DNA of 5,448 nt from an uncultured archaeon (lineage in GTDB: Archaea > Thermoproteota > Nitrososphaeria > Nitrososphaerales > CALBXV01). Made by a program: the position numbers and the translations under genes. This document shows, piece by piece, positions 1 through 5,253 of the stretch; position 1 is the first letter of the stretch, and every line of letters starts with the position of its first letter. The DNA is taken from NCBI GenBank assembly GCA_937890045.1, contig CALBXV010000345.1:1-5448 (forward strand). The letters run 5' to 3'. The notes beneath the pieces are model-generated. The model worked only from the letters and a program-made list of their open reading frames with translations, ran no database searches and was not told the origin of the DNA.

Positions 1-1635
1 ACCACTTGATCCGTTGCTATATGTATAGCTAAGATCTGCTGTCGTTGCCATTGTAACTGAATTTTTAACATCTAATCCAGTTTTTACAGCATCAACATAT
101 GATTTCGTAGCGGCGTCTTGTGCACCTGAAGGATCTGTAAGACTTGTAATTCTAGAAGAATCTACATCAATAGTACCTGATCCATTTGGAGATATTGAAA
201 CATTACCATTAGTATCAGTACTAGTAATAGCATTACCATCTAGTCTTAAATTATCAATATTATATTGACCAGTATGTGTAGTTATACCAGTAGTAGTTTG
301 AGTATCATCTGAAGCATTACCAAGAACAACTGCACCGTTAAGAGTTGCTGTTCCAGAAGCAGTTATTGCTGCTACTGTAGTGCCGCCTGTTACTGCTGCA
401 TCTCCTGATACTGTTAAATTATCTGCTACTGTAGTTTCTGAGGTTGAGTGTCCGATAGTAACTGCTATACCGCTTGTTTCAGTTGCGAGTTTTAATGCTC
501 CCTCTGAATTAGTGATATAAGAATTAGTACCATCATGATAAAGTTGTAAGTCATCACCAGTACCTAATTTGATATTAGCACTGTCTGGCATATCAATATG
601 AGTTGTAGAGCTTATTACTCCAGTAACTCCTAATGTTCCACCGACTGTTGCATTACTAGATAATGTTGCAACTCCAGTAACTCCTAATGTTCCGGTTACT
701 GCTGCATCTCCTGATACTGTTAAATTATCTGCTACTGTAGTTTCTGAAGTAGAATGTCCAATAGTAACTGCTATACCACTTGTTTCAGTTGCAAGTTTTA
801 AAGCACCAGTTGCGTTAGTGATATAAGAATTGGTACCATCATGGTAAAGTTGCATATCTGTACCAGCACCTAATTTAATAATATCACTATCACCAAATAC
901 TGCATGAGTAGCAAATGTTGCTACACCTGTTACACCTAAAGTTCCACCAACTGTAGTATTACCAGATAAGGTTGCGGTTGATGAAGCTGATAGTGTTGAA
1001 AATGCACCTGTGCTTGCTGAATTTGCTCCGATTGGAGTTCCGTCTATTGCACCACTATCAATATTAATATTAGTTGTTGCATATCCACCAAAGTCAGAAA
1101 CACCATCAAGGTCTATAGACCCATCAATATTAACTACACCGTCAAATTCAACATTTTTACTAAATAGTATTCTTTCTGCTGAATTTGTAGTATCAATAGT
1201 AATATAAGTATTGTTCCCCTCAGCGATTGTCATACTTGTTGCACTATTATCAATGACAGTAAATTGTGTTGCTTGAGTGCTTAAATCAATAGTACCCGCA
1301 TCAATATCTAAATTTGCTGCTGGCGCAATATCAACATCACCAGAACTTGAACTAATTTGATTACCATTTAGTTGTAAATTATCAACTAAAAGATTATCTA
1401 TTTTTGAGTTTGAATCTACAAGAATTGCTGAACTAGCCGTTAGTGTTCCTGCGGTTTGATCTAACATATCGGTGTATAATTTACCACCTAGAATTAGATT
1501 AGCGTTACCAGCTATATTACCGTAAAATAGTTTACTTGAATCTTCTGAATAAGCTAATTCACCCGCTGATAAAGTTGAAGCCGGGGCTGCTGCCGAATTA
1601 CTTCTTTTAATTTTAATTGTATTTATTGTTGCCAT
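1..1635 (-). CDS. Long repetitive tail fibre-like protein, N-terminal 545 residues (3' end beyond window)
   Basis: The frame stays open from ATG at 1635 to base 1 with no stop, so the C-terminus is missing. The first 40 residues (MATINTIKIKRSNSAAAPAS, then a GELAYSEDSSKLFYG segment) match the N-terminal pattern of many phage tail fibres, where 'GELA...D..LY' marks the virion-proximal domain. Residues about 60-220 are Asn/Asp/Ile-rich beta-type sequence. Residues about 221-416 hold two copies of a 102-residue period, each with QLYHDGTNSYITN and ETSGIAVTIGHSTSETTVAD, plus GTLGVTGV elements. Residues about 500-530 carry the common fibre motif TDPSGAQDAATKSYVDA followed by KTGLDVKNSV. No membrane segment or signal peptide is visible. 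Proposed role: trimeric adhesin shaft and tip contacting the host surface. The fibre family is well supported; the receptor and exact virion position are unknown. It is the last gene visible in the operon begun at the promoter near 2966-2994. Confidence 0.9.
   Translation of the reverse strand, partial: MATINTIKIKRSNSAAAPASTLSAGELAYSEDSSKLFYGNIAGNANLILGGKLYTDMLDQTAGTLTASSAILVDSNSKIDNLLVDNLQLNGNQISSSSGDVDIAPAANLDIDAGTIDLSTQATQFTVIDNSATSMTIAEGNNTYITIDTTNSAERILFSKNVEFDGVVNIDGSIDLDGVSDFGGYATTNINIDSGAIDGTPIGANSASTGAFSTLSASSTATLSGNTTVGGTLGVTGVATFATHAVFGDSDIIKLGAGTDMQLYHDGTNSYITNATGALKLATETSGIAVTIGHSTSETTVADNLTVSGDAAVTGTLGVTGVATLSSNATVGGTLGVTGVISSTTHIDMPDSANIKLGTGDDLQLYHDGTNSYITNSEGALKLATETSGIAVTIGHSTSETTVADNLTVSGDAAVTGGTTVAAITASGTATLNGAVVLGNASDDTQTTTGITTHTGQYNIDNLRLDGNAITSTDTNGNVSISPNGSGTIDVDSSRITSLTDPSGAQDAATKSYVDAVKTGLDVKNSVTMATTADLSYTYSNGSSG
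389..975 (-). repeat. In-frame tandem duplication inside the tail fibre gene (period 306 bp)
   Basis: Bases 389-669 and 695-975 align end to end without an insertion or deletion at a period of 306 bp, which is 102 codons. Some blocks are identical over dozens of bases, for example from the shared gttactgctgcatctcctga onward. Other blocks differ mostly at third codon positions. A shorter element encoding GTLGVTGV is present at 617-639, 671-693 and 923-945; the first two copies are identical over 23 bases. In the protein the two copies cover residues about 221-314 and 323-416. Confidence 0.9.
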
Positions 1636-1656
1636 TTACTTTTCCATTTGCTCCTT
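1636..1656 (-). promoter_or_regulatory. Ribosome binding site and minimal ORF before the fibre gene
   Basis: On the minus strand, AAGGAG (1651-1656) lies only 3 bases before an ATG at 1647 that opens a three-codon frame, ATG GAA AAG TAA. Its stop directly abuts the fibre ATG at 1635. The strong Shine-Dalgarno is 15 bases from the fibre ATG, longer than usual, whereas the purine run GGAAAAG inside the minimal ORF is closer. The fibre start is supported by the conserved N-terminal sequence. Whether the minimal ORF is translated cannot be decided from sequence. Confidence 0.5.
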
Positions 1657-1673
1657 AGAGCTGCTCGGATAGA

Positions 1674-2087
1674 TTAGAAAAATCCACCATCTAATTTATC
1701 CATTAAACTTGTCTCACCTGCTACGTATCCACCTGCTACAAGAGCTATCCAAGCAAAACTGCCACTTGATATCTCTCTATATACTTTTAATTCTTCATTT
1801 GCAGTATCGTACCATAAATCTCCTTCACCTAAATTAGTACCAGAAGGAGCTCCAGTACCTCTGTAGGATTGATCTGCTAACTGTTCTAAAGCTGTTTGAA
1901 CATTTGTTGCAGATATCGTATTATAAGCAGTAGAACCGATTTGACTAGCATTGGCTGCTGGTGCTACAGCTAATGCTATATCTGTAGTTTCTGGTGCGAT
2001 TGCCACATTTACTGCTTCTTCGCTTGTTACCGTAACAGTTGTAGTATCTACTTCTATTGATACATCTATTCCTACTGGTTCTACCAT
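1674..2087 (-). CDS. Tail fibre-associated structural protein (137 aa)
   Basis: The first 50 residues are a Val/Thr/Ala-rich, beta-prone stretch with no recognisable domain. Residues 55-73 contain TNVQTALEQLADQ, a form of the 'TNVQxALexL' motif frequent in phage tail fibre and collar proteins. Residues 87-103 contain GEGDLWYDTANEELKVY, a second common tail-protein motif (GDLWYDT..xLKVY), followed by a short beta region and a terminal LDGGFF. Together these suggest a virion protein at the fibre or baseplate, but not a specific one. The start at 2087 lies 3 bases after the stop of the upstream ParB-like gene. It has only a weak purine-rich region ahead of it, so it is probably translated by coupling. 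The next gene is the long fibre, 38 bases on, so the two may work together as connector and fibre. Confidence 0.8.
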   Translation of the reverse strand: MVEPVGIDVSIEVDTTTVTVTSEEAVNVAIAPETTDIALAVAPAANASQIGSTAYNTISATNVQTALEQLADQSYRGTGAPSGTNLGEGDLWYDTANEELKVYREISSGSFAWIALVAGGYVAGETSLMDKLDGGFF

Positions 2088-2090
2088 TTT

Positions 2091-2609
2091 CTACTCGTAT
2101 GTCTTTTTAATCTCGGGATGTCTATCGTGTTCCCATTCTAGTTTTTCTCCTAAATCTTCATAATAAGTCATTGGTACTCCATCATCCGTATTTTCATATT
2201 TATACCACAAACTTTTAAATACTAATTCCCATAATTGAAAAGTTATAGCAATAGCTTTACTTCTAAAAGTCTTGTCACCCCATAAATACCATATATTATG
2301 ATATTCTTTATTTATTCTGCAAATATACAATTCAGGATCATAATCTTTATTATATTTCTCACGAATATGCTGTATTGCTTTAATTCTCTGTCCACCTGCT
2401 AACGGCCACCAATTTGGAAGACATAAAAACGGATTTCTTAAAGGCTCTTTTAATAAGTTCTCAACTAATGGTTCATTTACAGGAATTTTATATAAATTTT
2501 CTTTAACTACTTTTTGTTCTAGTATAAAACTTGCTAGTTCTATTGTCCAAGTATGAGGTGGCATTTCTGCCAACTTCGCAGAAGTTTTACCTATTCTATT
2601 ACTAGCCAT
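2091..2609 (-). CDS. ParB/sulfiredoxin-fold-like protein of unknown role (172 aa)
   Basis: Residues 42-61 (IPVNEPLVENLLKEPLRNPF) and 68-82 (WPLAGGQRIKAIQHI) follow the order of the ParB N-terminal domain. That domain has a short beta strand and 'xVxeLaxSIxxxGLxxPi', then a core 'GxRRxxA' box, here GGQRIKA. Downstream, residues about 93-111 (a beta strand with CRIN, then HNIWYLWGD) and an aromatic-rich helix complete the visible part. There is no helix-turn-helix DNA-binding region like that of plasmid ParB. The first core Arg of the canonical box is replaced by Gln, so nucleotide binding or nuclease activity should not be assumed. The start at 2609 overlaps the upstream stop as TAATG, which indicates translational coupling. 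Family placement is inference from motif order; it could also be a virion protein or an enzyme that modifies DNA or nucleotides. Function unknown. Confidence 0.75.
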   Translation of the reverse strand: MASNRIGKTSAKLAEMPPHTWTIELASFILEQKVVKENLYKIPVNEPLVENLLKEPLRNPFLCLPNWWPLAGGQRIKAIQHIREKYNKDYDPELYICRINKEYHNIWYLWGDKTFRSKAIAITFQLWELVFKSLWYKYENTDDGVPMTYYEDLGEKLEWEHDRHPEIKKTYE

Positions 2610-2941
2610 TATCGAGTAATTTCTCTAGTTAAAGTTAAGCTACCTTCTATAAGTCTAGTTACAACACCTCCACTGGTTTCTATTTCGAGAGAGTATACAT
2701 AACTCCCTGCTGCCATACTAGAACTTGTTGCAGAAGGTAAGGTCATAGTAACTTGTCCTGCTGCTCTATCAGGAAAGGTCATAGTAAAACCTACATAATT
2801 ACTAGACTCTTTAGTTGCTCGTATGTGTGCTCTAGCTGTATAATTTGTTAAATTAATAGCTGAACCATCTTTTGTAAGTGTTAAAGTCGTTGCGTAATCA
2901 GAACCCTGATCAATTACTAAGTCATATTTTCCTGCTGGCAT
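2609..2941 (-). CDS. Beta-rich baseplate/tail protein (110 aa)
   Basis: The protein is a single predicted beta-sandwich. It opens with MPAGKYDLVIDQGSDY, has NLTNYTARAHIRATKES at about 30-46, GQVTMTLPSATSSSM at about 62-76, YVYSLEIETSGG at 81-92, and ends with RLIEGSLTLTREITR. This 'DLxIxqGxxf...dLtgyta...iR...G.itltl...Ta.l..g.YvYdlei...G.v.RlleG.vtvt.evTr' layout is a recurrent small phage structural protein, similar in style to the N-terminal domain of baseplate upper proteins. I recognise the type but cannot give a gene name. It is the first gene after the promoter at 2966-2994. It has GGAGG 10 bases before the ATG, and its stop overlaps the next start as TAATG. Confidence 0.85.
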   Translation of the reverse strand: MPAGKYDLVIDQGSDYATTLTLTKDGSAINLTNYTARAHIRATKESSNYVGFTMTFPDRAAGQVTMTLPSATSSSMAAGSYVYSLEIETSGGVVTRLIEGSLTLTREITR

Positions 2942-2951
2942 TTTTCAAAAT

Positions 2952-2956
2952 CCTCC
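2952..2956 (-). promoter_or_regulatory. Shine-Dalgarno for the 110-residue baseplate-type gene
   Basis: GGAGG on the minus strand lies 10 bases before the ATG at 2941. The predicted transcription start is at about 2959, so the leader would be only about 18 bases and this site would sit almost at the 5' end of the message. Confidence 0.7.
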
Positions 2957-2965
2957 ATTTCATAT

Positions 2966-2994
2966 ATTATACCAAAATCTATATCCCCTGTCAA
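2966..2994 (-). promoter_or_regulatory. Consensus sigma70-type promoter with extended -10
   Basis: On the minus strand, TTGACA (2989-2994) is followed by a 17-base spacer (GGGGATATAGATTTTGG) and TATAAT (2966-2971). The spacer ends in TGG, giving the extended -10 form TGnTATAAT. Both hexamers match consensus at all six positions and the spacing is optimal. It lies in the only substantial intergenic gap of the window and points into the 110-residue gene. Expected start is near 2959. It would drive the 110-residue protein, the ParB-like protein, the 137-residue protein and the long fibre. Confidence 0.9.
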
Positions 2995-3007
2995 GAAACA
3001 TTTTTTA

Positions 3008-3033
3008 TGAGGTACAAAATTTTCATACCATCA
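3008..3033. other. Imperfect inverted repeat upstream of the promoter
   Basis: TGAGGTA at 3008-3014 pairs with TACCATCA at 3026-3033 when one A is bulged. The AT-rich centre (about CAAAATTTTCA) can extend the pairing through wobble pairs. The element ends about 14 bases upstream of the -35 box. It is not a clear rho-independent terminator, because neither strand has a good U-run directly after the stem. It could be a protein-binding site or an AT-rich upstream promoter element. Confidence 0.35.
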
Positions 3034-3062
3034 TAATTTCTTTGTATCATTTTTAGGTTAGG

Positions 3063-3251
3063 TTAAGGTTTTGGGTATTTATCTTTAACAGCTTTTAATT
3101 CAGTATAAAAATCTGTAGTCTTTGCATCTTCTCCAAAGTCTCCATCATTTATAGCATGATATAAAAGATCAAATTGCTCTCCAAGATCAGGATAATAAGA
3201 AGCCCTTTTAGTATCATAAGTTGCACCTACTTTTATTAAATCTATATTCAT
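3063..3251 (-). CDS. Conserved small phage protein, tail fibre region (62 aa)
   Basis: The sequence has the layout of a small protein family common in phage tail regions. Residues about 16-34 (RASYYPDLGEQFDLLYHAI) match 'r..yPxigdQlDaLwhai', and the C-terminal half (FYTELKAVKDKYPKP) matches 'FY..ikaVKdkyPKp'. The biochemical role of that family is not something I can state; its usual position next to fibre genes suggests virion assembly or a minor structural role. The start at 3251 overlaps the upstream stop as ATGA, and two overlapping AGGAG motifs precede it. It is the last gene before the 121-base intergenic promoter region. Confidence 0.85.
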   Translation of the reverse strand: MNIDLIKVGATYDTKRASYYPDLGEQFDLLYHAINDGDFGEDAKTTDFYTELKAVKDKYPKP

Positions 3252-3673
3252 TCTCCTCTCCTTTTAACTTTAACCCATGTTTCGTGTGTTATATAATGAG
3301 TTTGTTTTAATTTAATATTAAATAATCCTGCTTGTATTCCTGTTAAAGTTAGTGTTGTATTTGACATTGTTCCTGTAGATACATTATCTAAAAATACTTC
3401 GGTTCCACTTGGTACTCCTGTTATATTTATAACTGCATCCAAGACAACTTCAGTTGCACTATATGTAGGTGAAAAAGTAGAATAAGCTAATACATCATCA
3501 CCATCACCATTGATATAATAAGTATTTGCATCATAAGCTTGTTCTGCTTCAATAGTTAAGTGATCAAGATTATTACTTGATTTTTGATCTAAAATAAGAC
3601 TTTCTGGACACTCATTAAAAGTTTGCCAAATAATATCTTTATTTGTATCATAAAATATGTTTAAAGTAGCCAT
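3248..3673 (-). CDS. Virion-type protein with PEGA-like C-terminal domain (141 aa)
   Basis: Residues 1-80 form a beta-type domain I do not recognise, with NIFYDTNKDIIWQTF near the start and an acidic INGDGDD segment at 54-60. Residues about 81-137 resemble a PEGA domain. The pattern is ITGVPSGTEVFLDN, a short turn, then LTLTGIQAGLFNIKLKQTHY and a final strand ETWVKVK, equivalent to 'v.gvPsGaeVyldg...G.tPltl..l.pG.y.i.l...gY......v.v'. PEGA domains occur in surface and secreted proteins and are thought to act in binding or display. A role as a virion surface or adhesion protein is inferred from this and from the fibre genes on both sides. The ATG overlaps the stop of the third paralogous gene as TAATG, with GGAGG 12 bases upstream. 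Confidence 0.8.
   Translation of the reverse strand: MATLNIFYDTNKDIIWQTFNECPESLILDQKSSNNLDHLTIEAEQAYDANTYYINGDGDDVLAYSTFSPTYSATEVVLDAVINITGVPSGTEVFLDNVSTGTMSNTTLTLTGIQAGLFNIKLKQTHYITHETWVKVKRRGE
3253..3262 (-). promoter_or_regulatory. Strong doubled Shine-Dalgarno for the 62-residue gene
   Basis: AGGAGAGGAG on the minus strand contains two AGGAG copies. The upstream copy (3258-3262) is 6 bases from the ATG at 3251, an optimal distance. It is the strongest ribosome binding site in the window and lies inside the end of the preceding coding sequence, encoding its final KRRGE residues. Confidence 0.75.
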
Positions 3674-4227
3674 TATATTGAATATCCTCCATTAAAGTTT
3701 TCCATTTGAAATATTATATAAGCATAATAAATGGGTCTTGCTTCCATATTACTAAAAGATTGCCAACCAGAACCGAAGATCCATTTCCCTGACCCATTTT
3801 CATGGTTTGTTATTGTTAAATTTGTTCCATCAATACTAGCTTCACATCCCCCATTTGCATAATATTGTGTACTTGTCGTATAATCTATCTGCATAGTATG
3901 TAATCTAGAGGGATGATACATTCTATCCGCTACACTAGAAGTTAAGTCTTTGGCATAACACCATCTGACTGCAAAAGCGGGAGTAAAATCTAATCCATGT
4001 GGAATAGTAGCAGTAGTTGTAGTATTTAAATCACTAAAATCTGTTCCTCCTTGATCCATATGAGCTGGAGCAACAATAGAACCTTCTCCTTTTAAAGCAA
4101 CAGAAAATCCTCCAACACATCTTGTATCAAAAGATAAATTATCATCACTAATTACATTATCTCCTGCCTGTGATACAAATAGTCCATGATCTGAACCCCT
4201 TTTTCCTAATAAAACTCTATTTGCCAT
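3673..4227 (-). CDS. Third MANR-module paralogue, putative tail tip protein (184 aa)
   Basis: The N-terminal module is MANRVLLGKRGSDHGLFVSQ followed by AGDNVISDDNLSFDT (residues 1-35), shared with the two genes upstream. The body is distinct. Residues 73-90 (ATIPHGLDFTPAFAVRWC) resemble the 'v.HgLgytP.v.v' segment found in many phage fibre-end proteins, and YYAYIIFQMENF at about 167-178 forms a late beta strand. Unlike its two relatives it ends in GGYSI rather than SSLW or SSALW. No signal peptide or membrane segment is seen. A host-contact or fibre-tip role is inferred from position and module design only. It starts 6 bases after the second paralogue, at a junction nearly identical to that one's own upstream junction. 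Confidence 0.85.
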   Translation of the reverse strand: MANRVLLGKRGSDHGLFVSQAGDNVISDDNLSFDTRCVGGFSVALKGEGSIVAPAHMDQGGTDFSDLNTTTTATIPHGLDFTPAFAVRWCYAKDLTSSVADRMYHPSRLHTMQIDYTTSTQYYANGGCEASIDGTNLTITNHENGSGKWIFGSGWQSFSNMEARPIYYAYIIFQMENFNGGYSI

Positions 4228-4242
4228 AATCTTCTACCATAA
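4201..4242 (-). repeat. Cassette junction repeat, copy 1
   Basis: These 42 bases span the end of the second paralogue (TTATGGTAG), the AAGATT spacer and the first 9-10 codons of the third paralogue. They match bases 4675-4716 at all but one position. Part of the match encodes the shared MANR[VI]LLGK, but identity also covers the untranslated spacer and synonymous positions. Confidence 0.9.
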
Positions 4243-4701
4243 TGCGCTTGAACTATATCCTTTATAAACATACATCTCATAAGTACCCGTAGCTGCATTT
4301 GAGGAAAAATTTGTTGTAACATGTTGTGAAGTAGGATTTGATATATTTGCTGTAGTAGTACCACTCCAAGTTGCTGTTCCATGTCGTTGAGCCGCACTTC
4401 TTTTCCATGAGGGTAGATGATTACTTCCCACATTTAACCAAGTTGAATCTGAATCATTTCCTGCAGATATGGAACTTTCAGTTTGATTTATAGTTCCATT
4501 TGCATCAACAGGTACTAATTGAAGAATACCAACATCAATTCTAGTACCACTACCATCATCTGTATTAAAAATTAATTCATCTGCAGTACATGTAAGAACA
4601 TTTTTAGTAGCTCTAGATATCCAAAGTCCATATCCTGGACTACCACTTGAATAACCATGATTTGATTGTATATTTTTTCCTAATAAAATTCTATTTGCCA
4701 T
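4234..4701 (-). CDS. Second MANR-module paralogue, putative tail tip protein (155 aa)
   Basis: The N-terminal module is MANRILLGK, then YGLWIS (24-29), NVLTC (34-38) and DELIFNT (41-47). It aligns with the other two paralogues through about residue 47. The C-terminal half aligns better with the first paralogue than with the third: ATWSGTTTANISNPTSQH and NFSSN here correspond to ACWSSTTSKLIQASNTH and NLTSN there. Both also have a late YE[ML] strand and end in SSALW or SSLW. The middle (about 50-105) shows no clear match, so it is the variable part. Probable virion surface protein; receptor binding is inference. The start follows the previous stop by 6 bases with only a weak GAAG-type ribosome site. 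Confidence 0.85.
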   Translation of the reverse strand: MANRILLGKNIQSNHGYSSGSPGYGLWISRATKNVLTCTADELIFNTDDGSGTRIDVGILQLVPVDANGTINQTESSISAGNDSDSTWLNVGSNHLPSWKRSAAQRHGTATWSGTTTANISNPTSQHVTTNFSSNAATGTYEMYVYKGYSSSALW

Positions 4702-4716
4702 AATCTTCTACCATAA
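4675..4716 (-). repeat. Cassette junction repeat, copy 2
   Basis: This is the partner of 4201-4242, with 41 of 42 bases identical. It spans the end of the first paralogue, the same AAGATT spacer and the start of the second paralogue. A shorter partial copy covers the start of the first paralogue at 5228-5250 (22 of 23 bases matching 4205-4227) but stops at the ATG; the upstream spacer there is unrelated. Confidence 0.9.
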
Positions 4717-5250
4717 ACTTGACTCTGTCATTTTTCCATATTGAAGGGGGATTCTAAGTACTACTAAATTAACATTTGCAGAATCTCTTAATTCATAACT
4801 ACCCCCTCTTCCTTCGTTCATTATATAATTATTAGATGTTAAATTCTGTGCAATATGTGTATTACTTGCTTGTATAAGTTTACTAGTAGTACTACTCCAA
4901 CAAGCTGTTTGAGTACATGTGAGCATATATTCCCAAGTTGGATCACTTCCACCATCTGCAATAAATCTACCCATTCTATCTTCTGTAACTATAATCATAG
5001 GAATATACCCTAAAGATGGTATATCTCCTGTTGTCCAAGTAAGCCCACTATCAGAAATTGCACTTTGAGATCCCCCTCTATATACTTGTGCACTTCTAGC
5101 TTTTCGACTATCAAAAGTTAATTCCTCATCCATACAAGTAAGTACGTTTTCTCCTGGACTGGAAACGAATAATCCATTAGCTGCGGGAGATACTGTACTA
5201 TTACCTTGTGTAACTGCAGGTCTATATCCTAATAATACTCTATTTGCCAT
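4708..5250 (-). CDS. First MANR-module paralogue, putative tail tip protein (180 aa)
   Basis: The shared module is MANRVLLGY, then NGLFVS (25-30), ENVLTC (34-39) and EELTFDS (42-48). The body includes LGYIPMIIVTED at about 80-91, possibly equivalent to the 'HGLDFTP' segment of the third paralogue. It then has ACWSSTTSK (116-124), a glycine-rich turn (GRGGSYELRD) and a hydrophobic strand NLVVLRIPLQ, ending SSLW. Five cysteines or fewer are spread out, with no obvious metal site. The protein begins 3 bases after the stop of the fibre-like gene to its right and has no good Shine-Dalgarno, suggesting coupled translation. Family recognition is confident as a set of paralogues. The function, probably a fibre-end or receptor-contact component, is inference. 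Confidence 0.85.
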   Translation of the reverse strand: MANRVLLGYRPAVTQGNSTVSPAANGLFVSSPGENVLTCMDEELTFDSRKARSAQVYRGGSQSAISDSGLTWTTGDIPSLGYIPMIIVTEDRMGRFIADGGSDPTWEYMLTCTQTACWSSTTSKLIQASNTHIAQNLTSNNYIMNEGRGGSYELRDSANVNLVVLRIPLQYGKMTESSLW

Positions 5251-5253
5251 GAT

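Noticed and set aside
1010..1207. 65-codon open frame on the plus strand
   Set aside because: It lies entirely inside the long fibre gene on the other strand, whose frame encodes recognisable fibre motifs. It has no ribosome site and its product looks like antisense translation of Asn/Asp/Thr-rich repeats.
1..1635. Diversity-generating retroelement target or phase-variation tract in the fibre gene
   Set aside because: I saw no template/variable repeat pair with adenine-specific differences, no reverse transcriptase gene, and no long homopolymer or short tandem tract that would shift the frame. The repeats present are a coding duplication.
1951..2163. 70-codon open frame on the plus strand
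   Set aside because: It crosses the junction of two well-supported minus-strand genes and has a low-complexity product without family resemblance.
3001..3035. Possible rho-independent terminator in the intergenic gap
   Set aside because: The stem is AT-rich and bulged, and no U-run directly follows it on the minus strand. The T-run at 3001-3006 lies on the wrong side for the operon's direction.
3051..3069. Repeated ggtta units resembling a telomere-like or iteron repeat
   Set aside because: There are only about two exact copies, partly inside the end of the 62-residue gene, which is too few to support an iteron or origin.
4206..4433. 75-codon minus-strand frame overlapping the second and third paralogues
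   Set aside because: It is out of frame with the second paralogue, which has a conserved N-terminus and the shared module. The product looks like frame-shifted low-complexity sequence, and there is no ribosome site.
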